Virus record (IMG/VR): IMGVR_UViG_3300047564_004641
Coordinates: 1-64,000 of that record
DNA: 64,000 bases
Source of the DNA: a virus
Direction: 5' to 3' (one strand)
Shown: positions 25,869 through 34,466 of the stretch, one piece after another
How the letters are laid out: each line of letters opens with the position of its first letter
How positions within the stretch are numbered: the stretch's first letter is position 1
Notes under the pieces: generated by a model
Seen by the model: only the letters and a program-made list of their open reading frames with translations
Told to the model about the DNA's origin: nothing
Database searches by the model: none
Translations under genes and position numbers: made by a program

Positions 25869-26519
25869 ATGGCAACTGAAGTACTTACTGGATATTTTGC
25901 AAAAAATGAGGATTTTACATTATATGCAAATAATACAGGACAGAACGTAAGAGTTATATTCAATTATCTTTCTCTTGAGGGAACTGGTACAAGTGAGGTT
26001 CGTATTGTAACTCCAGCACAGACCAATCAAACTCCATCATATGATAACGCAGGTAATGCAATCGTTACAGAAACAGTTGTTCCGGCATCATACGTCCAAA
26101 TTCCAAACATTCCAGATATAGATACGGACTGGATGGAAGGTATTGTAGGAAAACAACTTTCATCTACTTCATTTAATTATAGTTGGTACTGGGGAAGATG
26201 GAGAAACTTCCCTTCTCTGTGGTGGAATAATGCCGTTAGTGCAAGACCTGGAAATAATGGATATATGTTTATCTATTCTTCAGAAGTCGTAACAGGTTCA
26301 AGTTATTATTTCTTTGGAAGTTCTGACAACTGGTGGAGAAAAAATAATAGAATTATGGAAGTTCCTTTCCCTGTTGAACTTTATCTAAAACCAAATCAGT
26401 CTTTACAGTTTCTAACGAGAAAGAAAACTTCAAAGACTGATAGAAAAAATACTACAATTTCTCCAACGGTTCAGCAAATCACTTATAATGTATTAGTTAT
26501 GCCAGAAGGTGGTTGCTAA
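25869..26519 (+). CDS. Probable virion protein on inverted strand, 216 aa
   Basis: 216 residues, all-beta in appearance. It starts MATEVLTGYFAKNEDFTLYANNTGQNVRV, has a Trp-rich middle (SWYWGRWRNFPSLWWNN, DNWWRK) and ends with FPVELYLKPNQSLQFLTR. The edges look like a small jelly-roll or Ig-like decoration protein. No family recognised. It is a lone plus-strand gene between two minus-strand fibre genes, like 5568-6158, and shares a 10-bp hairpin with the end of the convergent 26524-32586 gene. Confidence 0.6.
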   Translation: MATEVLTGYFAKNEDFTLYANNTGQNVRVIFNYLSLEGTGTSEVRIVTPAQTNQTPSYDNAGNAIVTETVVPASYVQIPNIPDIDTDWMEGIVGKQLSSTSFNYSWYWGRWRNFPSLWWNNAVSARPGNNGYMFIYSSEVVTGSSYYFFGSSDNWWRKNNRIMEVPFPVELYLKPNQSLQFLTRKKTSKTDRKNTTISPTVQQITYNVLVMPEGGC

Positions 26520-26538
26520 TTCCTCAGAGAGGAATAGC
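26515..26538. other. Hairpin at convergent gene ends
   Basis: Inverted repeat GCT(A)ATTCCTC - AGA - GAGGAATAGC with one bulged A spans the stops of the plus gene (26519) and minus gene (26524). No U-tract follows on either strand, so it may be an RNA 3'-end stabiliser rather than an intrinsic terminator. Confidence 0.4.
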
Positions 26539-29500
26539 AAATCCACGAGTTGAATATGGGAATGGAGCATATTCTTGAGTTACAATAACTTCATAGTCGA
26601 TTTTTTGTGTTGCTTCATTAAAGGTAACATTAATTCCACACTGATCTCCAATTAAAGTCTTAACCTTATTCACAACTCTCGCATCAGTATAATACTTATT
26701 CGTATTTCCTTCTGGAAGATCATCAGTTGTTGCCAATGAAAGGGCATTCTTAATTGAGGTCCAACCAAGAACTCCTGGTGTTACAGAATATAGAATGCTA
26801 TTTGCTGCTCCAACTACATTTGGTAGAGACCAGACAACGTTTGATGCGATAGTTTCTTGTGCCTTAAATGCAACATAGTTTGTTCTAGTAGAATTATAAT
26901 AACGAATTTCTCCAGTTACTCCAGCATTACCAACAACATCCAGAGAAATACCAGAAGCAACAGTAAGAGTATTAATACCAACACTTCCTGATGCATCAAT
27001 AATGAATGGTGAGGTGTCATCTAAGGAACTATCAATTCTTACAACAGGACCTCCACCATACGTTGATCTAATTCTCAGGGAAGTTTCATCAGTAGAAGTA
27101 ATATCAAGTCTTGCTTGAGGTATTGCTCTTCCAATTCCGACACCACCATTGTTTGAAATTACAAATGGAGATGCATCATTTGTTTCATCTTGAACTAAAA
27201 GTGCATTTCCAGTTCCAGTTTGAGTAACTACTAATGCTGAAGATGATGTAGAAATTGCAACATTCAGTGTTGAGGCAACATTAAGTTGATTAATTACTGA
27301 ATCATAGGAAGAACCCGTGACTCCACCAAAGAGAACTCCATTTAAATTATATTGAAGTTCTCCAATATTTCCACCAGGAGGAGCAATATCTGGCAATTCA
27401 TTAAGAGATAAACCATCAAAACTAATCGTAGCAATTCCAGAAGAAACATCAAAATCAGAAGTAACGGTAATACCAATACCAACGAAATTAAGTTGTGTGG
27501 CAGTTCCAATAAAATTATTAGTTACATTCCTAGAGACTTCAATCTTATTGACATTAGAAATAGTCAATGAAGTAATACCAACAATATCATCATGTTCTGT
27601 TGATATTTCAACATCTCCAACTGCCTTAAAGTCAATTAACGTAGAAAGTCCTACAAAATTTCCATTAGAAGAAATTCCAATTCTGATGGATGGATCTTTT
27701 CCTTCATCACCAATAGTTCCAAACTGTTCCCAACGATTGTTTGTAGTATAAACCCACCCAACACTATTACCACTTTGTGGTTCCGTGCGTGTAACTATAT
27801 CTCCGGGATTTCCTGCTTGAGTTGGAGTTGAAATACCAACAGTTAATTTTCTAGAAACAAATGCATCACCTTGAAGATATAGAGACGCTGCTTCAATTCC
27901 CTTAGATGAAGTAGAAGTAATCTTATTATTAAAGACAACAGGACCATCAAACTCAGAAATTAATGTTGAATCTGGTCCACCCTCAACTCTAATAGATCTA
28001 TTAACTGAAATTTCGAGAGGAGTGAGAACGTCAAATCCAATATTTACAACACTTACACTTGGCTCTTCGCCAGTAACAGTTGGAACTGGTGCATCAAAGA
28101 TTTCTTCTTGACCTGTTGAAGAGTTAATCTTCTTGTTTCCAGTGTAGAAATCTCCATCACTATTCATACCAGTGAAGATTGCAACACCACCATCAACTTT
28201 TGTTGCCTGCGAAAGAATTTCTTCCTGACCTGTGATAATGCGATTTTGTCTTTCTGGAAGTGCTGTTGAGTAGTTTCCAGGACCAAATCCCATATACTCA
28301 AAGGTGTGTCCCGATGCGCGAATAATTGAGTTTCTGCGGAATTCAATTGGAATTGGTTTAACCTTTCTAACAACTGAGTTGTCTAAGTGAGTTTGTTTCT
28401 GAGTTCCAAGAACTGATCTAAAAACATAAACTTGATCGCTTGTAACAGCAGAGCGAATACGGAAAATTTCATTATCAATCTGAATATAATCACCCATTCT
28501 CAGTCCACAAGCAACTGCGTTCTGAATAGTAAGTGGATCATTATTTGTTGATGTAATATCAATTAATGCTGTAGAAACAGTTGTAATTCCAGCATACTGC
28601 GCCACAAGTCGAGAAGAGGTCTTTTCATTTTCTAGTGTTAAATCTCCACCATAAGAATTTAAGAAGAGTGGATATGCAGTTAGAGTTCCTCCATAAATTG
28701 GAGATGCATTTTTAACACCAGTGTTTATTGTAAGTTGTGTAGATGCAACAGCAACAGAAGGTGTAGTCTTTACAATAAATTCATTATTAAAAATACTGTC
28801 CGATGCTCCACCAATCCTAATCTTATCATTTACTCTAAATCCGTGTGCTCTACTGAAAGATACTGTAGAAATACCAGTTGCAGCATCATATGTGATGCTT
28901 GATATGCCGATTGATGATCCACTTACAACTACATTTGCAGAAGATGTTGCAGTAACTCCAATACCAGTTGTTGATGGACTTGAAATAGAGTTTGCAGATC
29001 CAACTAAAATTGCTTTTGTAGACCCAATGGGTACTTGAGTAATATTATAAACACCATTATATTGAGAAGAACTTACTCCAGAAACAACTAAAGTATCACC
29101 GACATTGTTCTGAATTTGTTGAACCGTTACATAAGCAGCAATTGATCCAGCATTTCTTGGAACATCTAGGATAGCAAGAGTATTTCCTATTCCATAAGCA
29201 CTACCTCTATTCATTATAACAACTTTACTGATAGTTCCGGCAACACTTACAGTTACGGCAGCAGTTGCATAATCACCTGTAGTAGAACCAGCAGCTCCGA
29301 CAAGAGGAACGTTATAATATGTTCCTGTGGCATAAGTAGATCCAGCACCAGTAATACTTACTGAAGTAATACCAGCAAATCCATGATCATACGTAGTATA
29401 AATTGTATGCGCTGTTCCTGCAGAATTTGATGCAATATTTGTGATTCCAAATCCAACGTTAATATCATCTAAAAGATTTCCAAGTGCTTCTTTTGTAAGT

Positions 29501-32500
29501 GATTTTTGAGGTTCATTAATAACAACCTTACCAATAATGTCGGATACTGCAAAAGATTTTGATGCTTCTGGATCTGACGTTGGATTGTCTCTATTAAACT
29601 GAGGATAAAGATATTGTATTGGTTGAGAGAATTTTAAATCAGTGAATGGTTCTATTGACGGTGAATTTGAAGCGTCAATAAGTAAAAGATGATAAACACC
29701 ATCTTGTACGTTTGGAATATACTCTTGAACTTCTTGACTTCTGTAAAGTTGATATGTACCAGTTAAAGATTTTCTCGAAAACCTTGGAAGATCCGCATCT
29801 CTAATTGAAGTATTATTAAAGAAAGCACCTGGATTATCAGAAAGTTGATAAGTAAACTGTCTGGTGTTTTTAATTGCAGTAACAGTAAATGTACCATTAA
29901 ATCCAGTATTTGCAATTCCTGTTAAATTGTTTGGGCTACTCTGAACGCTGACAATCTCAACGGTATTCCCAACTTTTAAGTCATGAGGAAGTTCTGTTGT
30001 AACAGTAGTAATGCCAGAAGAAGACCAGGTACAAGTTGCAATAAATCTTGGATTTCTAAGTTCGTTTTCATTAGATAAAGATAATGTATTTGTTAGATCA
30101 AAATACTTAGAAATTTCTGCGGTTCCAGTACCAATACCAGAACTTGCATCCTGAAGAACAAATGCATCAAGAGGAGGTCTTGCAGTAACTGAAGAAGACT
30201 TTGGAATTACATAACGAACTTTGTAAATAGTGTCTGAAAGATTTCTAAAATCCGTTTTTCTTTTAATATAAGTTCTTGGGGTGGCATACCCAAGAGAAGT
30301 AGTTCCCAAACCAACAACTGTATCGTAAATTGTATTTTCAGTAGATGCAGTTGCAACATTAATATACCACTGCCCTTCTGAAGAATCCCATTGAACTGGA
30401 TGTCCTACATCTCCAGAATTCTTATCAGATACTCTACTTAAAACTGTAAGATTTCCGCCCTTTTTACTTGGTGAAATTGCAATATCTTGGAAAGCGTCCG
30501 TAAATGTTTGAGCTATTTTAATCTGAGTAGATCCTATGCCAACTCCAGCAAGATCATTTGCAATTACATAATAGACTTTTGATGGGGAAATTGAACTGGG
30601 GAGATTACCATCATCACTAATAATTCTTATTGATTCTCCAGTCTTAAATGAGTGTGGTACACCAAATGATACAATTTTATCAACAATACTATTTTCTGAC
30701 GCAGAAGTCTTTAGGACGTTAAATGATTTTTGATACGAAGTTTCATTTGAAGAAAACTCCGTACTTGGCATAATAATTCGAGCAGAATATTCTGATGAAA
30801 TGCCACTCGATACAACCTGAACGTATAGTTCATCATCTACTTTAGCACCAATTCTAAATCCATCAATGACATTTGTTGGTGGATTATTTAAATCAGTATA
30901 ATTATACAAATAAAGTCTATTTGTACTTGCAACTCCTACAGTTTTATCAACATCAATCGCAATGAACTCAACCGATCCCTCTTCTGCTTCGATTTCCTGT
31001 GGAGCAATAACATGAGTAATATATCCAGTATTATCTCTTAAAAATGCCTCCCTCTTAAATCCAGATGAAACAAGTGCTTTAGAACCAAAATTAGAATTGG
31101 AGTTGTTGATGGACATATCTCCACCATTCTCCGCAACAAAATGTTGTGCGTATCCAATAGCAAATACAGATACTAACTGAAGGTAAGCATCGTTTGTTGC
31201 CTTAATATGGAAGTTTTCATATGCCGGTTTATATTTTGCATTAGAATCTGCAAATAAGTTAGTAAAGTTTGATGTAGAATCTTTATATGTTCCAGTTGAG
31301 CTATCGTATTTTACGAATGCATTATCATCCTTCTGCAAACCTACCCCAGTAAATTGGGAAACAACCATACTCTTAAATCCAGTTGCTTTATCTCCATCAG
31401 CAAGCAATCCACACATTCCATAAACAGAACGTAGAGAAATATTAAAGATATATGGAGATGCTGAGGTTACAGTATCAACTGATATACTTGCAGTGGCACT
31501 TGAAACTGATCCTATTGGACTATTTGGAATGGTGGATGCTTTATATACAAATTCAGTATCACTTGTAATAGAGAAAATAACAAATTTACCATCATAACCA
31601 ACTTCACTTACACCAGAAATTTGAATTGGAGTATCAACACTAATTCCTTCAAGACTTTCTGCAGTTGTTACTGTAATTGTATTTGTTGCAGTGATTCCAT
31701 CCCCAGCACGAATGCTTGTAATTCCTACTTCAGAACCTCTGGAACCTACAATCCTATACTCATCAATAACTGGTTCAATATCAACAACAGATGAAGGTGG
31801 ATAATCGTTTGATATTTCTCTACCAGATGATTGACCGTAAACTAATCCAACTCTTTCATAATACATATCGAGGTCTGTACGACCATAATCAGTCTTTGAA
31901 ATAAAATCATCATCAATTACAACATTATTAACACCATCAGCATATTCAAATGCAGTTAATTTGTGGTGAGAAAAATTAGGAACAACCTTATTAATCGTAT
32001 AATCATAATAACACTGTCCATTTGGATCTGCATCAAGAACAGTAAATTGCCATAAGTAACAAGCACCAGTTAGACGGAAAATACAAGATCTTTCAATATT
32101 ATCATTCTCTGGATTTGGAACGTATGTTGGACGAACTTTTGTCTTACGAAGATCTAATCCGACGATTGAAGTTCCTCTAGGTACTATGACACCACCATGA
32201 ACCGAATTTAATTTATAAAGTACGTTATTTTCTGCAGTAACATCAAAATTGGATGTTAGGTCCCAATCAGAAAAATCAGTAGAAGTTTGACTACTTCTTA
32301 ATTGATATTGTCCGCTGCCTATGGGAATCCATCCAGGACGATTATCTACAATATGCTCGCCAGGATATAGTAAAATAGTGGTCTTTCCAAATCTATCGTT
32401 ATCTTTTCCCCTTTGATACGAAAATCTTGCTGCCTCTATTAATGCCCTTTGAATGGTTTTAAATGGCCTTGCAAGAGAATTTCCCTGATTTTCTATACTA

Positions 32501-32586
32501 TCGGTTGAATCTAAAGCGTTTGGATCAACATAAAGAATTGTTCCTCTTGCTGACTTCAGAAAATTATCTAATCTGGAGAGACCCAT
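26524..32586 (-). CDS. Giant beta-helix virion structural/fibre protein, 2020 aa
   Basis: Largest gene in the window. Residues ~15-110 (GTILYVDPNALDSTDS, ARPFKTIQRALIEAARFS, ILLYPGEHIVDN) are the start of a right-handed beta-helix of the pectate-lyase/tailspike type. Long beta-rich stretches follow, with repeated GITSIRAGDGI and GVGIGS-type turns. About 1422-1508 is the GHTFEYMGFG ... ALPERQ module shared with 1001-2869. The end carries VGIGRAIPQARLDI, a fibre-shaft motif, and TTDDLPEGNTNKYYTDARV. Similar large proteins are virion components of T4-like cyanophages; here it is probably a long fibre or baseplate-periphery protein. Preceded by GATAAATA at 32617-32624. Confidence 0.75.
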   Translation of the reverse strand: MGLSRLDNFLKSARGTILYVDPNALDSTDSIENQGNSLARPFKTIQRALIEAARFSYQRGKDNDRFGKTTILLYPGEHIVDNRPGWIPIGSGQYQLRSSQTSTDFSDWDLTSNFDVTAENNVLYKLNSVHGGVIVPRGTSIVGLDLRKTKVRPTYVPNPENDNIERSCIFRLTGACYLWQFTVLDADPNGQCYYDYTINKVVPNFSHHKLTAFEYADGVNNVVIDDDFISKTDYGRTDLDMYYERVGLVYGQSSGREISNDYPPSSVVDIEPVIDEYRIVGSRGSEVGITSIRAGDGITATNTITVTTAESLEGISVDTPIQISGVSEVGYDGKFVIFSITSDTEFVYKASTIPNSPIGSVSSATASISVDTVTSASPYIFNISLRSVYGMCGLLADGDKATGFKSMVVSQFTGVGLQKDDNAFVKYDSSTGTYKDSTSNFTNLFADSNAKYKPAYENFHIKATNDAYLQLVSVFAIGYAQHFVAENGGDMSINNSNSNFGSKALVSSGFKREAFLRDNTGYITHVIAPQEIEAEEGSVEFIAIDVDKTVGVASTNRLYLYNYTDLNNPPTNVIDGFRIGAKVDDELYVQVVSSGISSEYSARIIMPSTEFSSNETSYQKSFNVLKTSASENSIVDKIVSFGVPHSFKTGESIRIISDDGNLPSSISPSKVYYVIANDLAGVGIGSTQIKIAQTFTDAFQDIAISPSKKGGNLTVLSRVSDKNSGDVGHPVQWDSSEGQWYINVATASTENTIYDTVVGLGTTSLGYATPRTYIKRKTDFRNLSDTIYKVRYVIPKSSSVTARPPLDAFVLQDASSGIGTGTAEISKYFDLTNTLSLSNENELRNPRFIATCTWSSSGITTVTTELPHDLKVGNTVEIVSVQSSPNNLTGIANTGFNGTFTVTAIKNTRQFTYQLSDNPGAFFNNTSIRDADLPRFSRKSLTGTYQLYRSQEVQEYIPNVQDGVYHLLLIDASNSPSIEPFTDLKFSQPIQYLYPQFNRDNPTSDPEASKSFAVSDIIGKVVINEPQKSLTKEALGNLLDDINVGFGITNIASNSAGTAHTIYTTYDHGFAGITSVSITGAGSTYATGTYYNVPLVGAAGSTTGDYATAAVTVSVAGTISKVVIMNRGSAYGIGNTLAILDVPRNAGSIAAYVTVQQIQNNVGDTLVVSGVSSSQYNGVYNITQVPIGSTKAILVGSANSISSPSTTGIGVTATSSANVVVSGSSIGISSITYDAATGISTVSFSRAHGFRVNDKIRIGGASDSIFNNEFIVKTTPSVAVASTQLTINTGVKNASPIYGGTLTAYPLFLNSYGGDLTLENEKTSSRLVAQYAGITTVSTALIDITSTNNDPLTIQNAVACGLRMGDYIQIDNEIFRIRSAVTSDQVYVFRSVLGTQKQTHLDNSVVRKVKPIPIEFRRNSIIRASGHTFEYMGFGPGNYSTALPERQNRIITGQEEILSQATKVDGGVAIFTGMNSDGDFYTGNKKINSSTGQEEIFDAPVPTVTGEEPSVSVVNIGFDVLTPLEISVNRSIRVEGGPDSTLISEFDGPVVFNNKITSTSSKGIEAASLYLQGDAFVSRKLTVGISTPTQAGNPGDIVTRTEPQSGNSVGWVYTTNNRWEQFGTIGDEGKDPSIRIGISSNGNFVGLSTLIDFKAVGDVEISTEHDDIVGITSLTISNVNKIEVSRNVTNNFIGTATQLNFVGIGITVTSDFDVSSGIATISFDGLSLNELPDIAPPGGNIGELQYNLNGVLFGGVTGSSYDSVINQLNVASTLNVAISTSSSALVVTQTGTGNALLVQDETNDASPFVISNNGGVGIGRAIPQARLDITSTDETSLRIRSTYGGGPVVRIDSSLDDTSPFIIDASGSVGINTLTVASGISLDVVGNAGVTGEIRYYNSTRTNYVAFKAQETIASNVVWSLPNVVGAANSILYSVTPGVLGWTSIKNALSLATTDDLPEGNTNKYYTDARVVNKVKTLIGDQCGINVTFNEATQKIDYEVIVTQEYAPFPYSTRGFAIPL

Positions 32587-32616
32587 CTTATTAATACTTA
32601 TAGTTCCGTTATGGAT

Positions 32617-32624
32617 TATTTATC
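32617..32624 (-). promoter_or_regulatory. Late promoter-like GATAAATA
   Basis: GATAAATA on the minus strand, 31 bp before the ATG at 32586 and just downstream of the terminator of the preceding unit, so the 2020-residue gene starts its own transcript. Confidence 0.45.
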
Positions 32625-32631
32625 ATACAAC

Positions 32632-32653
32632 AAAACCCTCACAAAGGAGGGTT
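32632..32653 (-). terminator. Intrinsic terminator after the Mom-like gene
   Basis: On the minus strand AACCCTC - CTTTGT - GAGGGTT forms a 7-bp stem (32634-32640 with 32647-32653) followed by TTG then T-rich sequence. It closes the tRNA/Mom-like unit 24 bp after its last stop codon. Confidence 0.6.
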
Positions 32654-32676
32654 CTGAAGCACACGGAAGGGACTGG

Positions 32677-33312
32677 TTAAGTATCGCCTTGACTATTATA
32701 CCACTTCTCCTCTTTCCAAGTCAAGCGTTTCTTGAGTTCTTTATCAAAGATCATCAAATACCTGTGTTTACGACTTCTTTCTCTCCACTCACCTTCAGCA
32801 CCCTTCACACTTCCCCTTGAATGCTTTGTACCATCAGCATAGTAAAAGTCTTTTTTGGGTGCTGTTAGACCGTAGTAAGTAAAATTACAAGCTCTGTATA
32901 TAACTCCAGAGTGGTGATTAGCATCAGCGTAACTAAGAATAGCACGAACGCGGGCATCTTTTCGGAACCTCTTTATACAACGACTGACGAACCAAGAGGT
33001 AATGTTATACTCTGTTTTCTGAATATCAGGATGAATACAAAGTCTTGAAAGTTCATAAAGACCTTCCTGTTCGTGTCTTTGTAATCCAAATGCCCCAACT
33101 GCTATCTCTGGGACGGGGATCTTAGTAAAGACACAACAACCCAAGCACTTATCAATATGAAGGACATCAGTAACAGATGATCGGAAAAGACCGTAATTAT
33201 TCCCACTTTTAAAATCTTTTGATTCGTCTTTAAGATAATGATAGGTATAAAGAAGATTTTTGATTTCTTCTTTACCTACTCTATCTATAAAGTACTGAGT
33301 ATTTTTACTCAT
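32677..33312 (-). CDS. Mom-like DNA modification protein (GNAT-related)
   Basis: 211 residues resembling the phage Mu Mom family: LYELSRLCIHPD, then NITSWFVSRCIKRF, AILSYADANHHSGVIYRACNFTYYGLT, and a basic tail (RSRKHRYLMIFDKELKKRL). Mom proteins are acyltransferase-fold enzymes that convert adenine in DNA to a carbamoylmethyl-type base and so block host restriction. In this window the gene ends a small host-promoter-driven unit with two tRNAs, which fits early expression and genome protection. Start overlaps the previous stop (ATGA at 33309-33312). Modification chemistry is inferred from the family. Confidence 0.65.
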   Translation of the reverse strand: MSKNTQYFIDRVGKEEIKNLLYTYHYLKDESKDFKSGNNYGLFRSSVTDVLHIDKCLGCCVFTKIPVPEIAVGAFGLQRHEQEGLYELSRLCIHPDIQKTEYNITSWFVSRCIKRFRKDARVRAILSYADANHHSGVIYRACNFTYYGLTAPKKDFYYADGTKHSRGSVKGAEGEWRERSRKHRYLMIFDKELKKRLTWKEEKWYNSQGDT

Positions 33313-33479
33313 TCTTGTGAGGATTTCATCATATATTCTACGGTATTTGCAACGTCATTCATTGCTGTACGAAGATCTGGTTGCTGACCTGATTCTTGCT
33401 TAAGAATAGGTCTTGAGTCGTCGGTAAGAGTCCAACGCCATTGTTGCATATCTTTGCAGTACCAGAGATTTATCTTCAT
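33309..33479 (-). CDS. Small cyanophage protein, 56 aa
   Basis: A 56-residue frame from the ATG at 33479 (MKINLWYCKDMQQWRWTL) to a TGA that overlaps the Mom-like start as ATGA. It has an aromatic N-terminal half and TDDSRPILKQESG in the middle, looking like a small beta-hairpin protein. No family known to me. Translational coupling to the Mom-like gene and position in a tight unit after tRNA-Thr support it as real. Confidence 0.65.
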   Translation of the reverse strand: MKINLWYCKDMQQWRWTLTDDSRPILKQESGQQPDLRTAMNDVANTVEYMMKSSQE

Positions 33480-33499
33480 TTTAAAACTTAGGTTTTAAG

Positions 33500-33571
33500 A
33501 GCCCCCGACAAGAGTCGAACTTGCGACAAATGGTTTACAAAACCATTGCTCTACCACTGAGCTACAAGGGC
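33500..33571 (-). tRNA. tRNA-Thr (anticodon TGT)
   Basis: Cloverleaf on the minus strand: acceptor GCCCTTG pairs with CGGGGGC (two G-U), D arm contains AGCTCAGTGGTAGAGC, anticodon arm ATGGT-TTTGTAA-ACCAT with TGT at the apex, T arm GCAAG-TTCGACT-CTTGT. No CCA is encoded. It reads ACA/ACG, codons favoured by this AT-rich genome. Confidence 0.93.
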
Positions 33572-33572
33572 A

Positions 33573-33842
33573 TTAATCTGCAGGCATCATTTCTGGATTT
33601 TCCAGATCGACTTCAAACATCAGAGGATGACATTCTTCCATCATAAGATAGTAAGATGCTTGATATAAATCCTCTGGTTCAAATCGTCTTTCGTTGTCTG
33701 CACATTCAAGGACTTCCGGATCGTAAATGTAACTATCAGGAACATCGTCAAAAGTAAAAGGTAAACTTTGTATGAAATACATCAGAACAAGTTGTGTTCC
33801 TCTGTTGTACCAAACATATCTGGCATCTATTCTGTATTTCAT
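33573..33842 (-). CDS. Hypothetical acidic protein between two tRNAs, 89 aa
   Basis: 89 residues, acidic in the second half (EVLECADNERRFEPEDLYQ, FEVDLENPEMMPAD), with an aromatic start MKYRIDARYVWYNRG. Its stop is one base from the tRNA-Thr 5' end, so the transcript must be processed there. No family recognised. It lies inside the 34463-32632 transcription unit. Confidence 0.6.
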   Translation of the reverse strand: MKYRIDARYVWYNRGTQLVLMYFIQSLPFTFDDVPDSYIYDPEVLECADNERRFEPEDLYQASYYLMMEECHPLMFEVDLENPEMMPAD

Positions 33843-33894
33843 AGAATAGTTCCTTATACTTTTGTTTTATTTAGAAGTCGTTTATAACCTCTAA

Positions 33895-33978
33895 TGGGCA
33901 TGGGGGGACTCGAACCCCCACGGGATTACTCCCAACGAATTTTAAGTTCGGTACGGCTACCAATTACGTCACACGCCC
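33895..33978 (-). tRNA. tRNA-Leu (anticodon TAA)
   Basis: Class II tRNA on the minus strand: acceptor GGGCGTG with CATGCCC (one G-U), anticodon loop CTTAAAA with TAA, long variable arm containing TGGGAGTAATCCC, T arm GGGGG-TTCGAGT-CCCCC, discriminator A as expected for leucine. The outermost anticodon-stem pair is a C-T mismatch. It decodes UUA/UUG. Confidence 0.93.
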
Positions 33979-33987
33979 ATAAAAAAC

Positions 33988-34260
33988 TCAGAGAAGACTG
34001 AGTTGACTATCAGATTCTACCGTATAAGTCGGAGGATGTAAAGTGCAGTATTCATTAAACGTAATCTTCATTTCTTTGTTTGTAAGATTACAGTTTGCTG
34101 CTGCTTTTGGAACATTCCATTTTGCTGAGAACAGCATTTCCATTGATTCTCTTGTTTCTGGACGCATTTGAAAAAAGTAATAAGGGCAATTTTTACCGGG
34201 AAAATTTTTCCACCCTAAATGAAACTTAAAGTGGATTTGCGTATGAAAGTGTTTTCTCAT
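33988..34260 (-). CDS. Hypothetical protein, up to 90 aa
   Basis: Frame contains the conserved-looking core MRPETRESMEMLFSAKWNVPK followed by NLTNKEMKITFNEYC, a possible small helix-turn-helix. The longest form starts at 34260 and overlaps the previous gene by 35 bp. An internal ATG at 34167 would give 59 residues beginning at that core; neither has a good ribosome-binding site, so the start is uncertain. Function unknown. Confidence 0.5.
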   Translation of the reverse strand: MRKHFHTQIHFKFHLGWKNFPGKNCPYYFFQMRPETRESMEMLFSAKWNVPKAAANCNLTNKEMKITFNEYCTLHPPTYTVESDSQLSLL

Positions 34261-34408
34261 CCACCGTCGAACGTACGAATTCTAGCACGTTCATAAACTC
34301 ATCAACCGTATCACAGACCACTTCACGTTCTGACCCCTCACTGGAGTAAAGATACACGGTTCGTTTAATTGGATCAACGACACATCGCGTCAGGTACTCA
34401 TCTTGCAT
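34226..34408 (-). CDS. Hypothetical protein, 60 aa, first gene of tRNA unit
   Basis: 60 residues from the ATG at 34408 (MQDEYLTRCVVDPIKRTVYLYSS...). A TTG-class start at 34432 lies upstream of the predicted transcription start and is rejected. The sequence suggests a small alpha/beta protein (VDPIKRTVYLYSSEG, CDTVDEFMNVLEFV). First gene after the sigma70-type promoter at 34435-34463. Function unknown. Confidence 0.6.
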   Translation of the reverse strand: MQDEYLTRCVVDPIKRTVYLYSSEGSEREVVCDTVDEFMNVLEFVRSTVDEKTLSYANPL

Positions 34409-34434
34409 TCGGTTCGTTCCGTGATTACCCAAGT

Positions 34435-34463
34435 ATCATAGCACGGTAGGGGGCTGGCGTCAA
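34435..34463 (-). promoter_or_regulatory. Sigma70-type promoter TTGACG-17-TATGAT
   Basis: On the minus strand TTGACG (34458-34463), a 17-bp GC-rich spacer and TATGAT (34435-34440). It would start RNA near 34428 and drive the tRNA-Leu/tRNA-Thr/Mom-like unit up to the terminator at 32632-32653. A host-type promoter in a late-gene region implies early expression. Confidence 0.7.
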
Positions 34464-34466
34464 GGG

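Noticed and set aside
33500-33978. Phage integration (att) site at the tRNAs
   Set aside because: No integrase or partial tRNA repeat nearby; lytic T4-like phages carry complete functional tRNAs.
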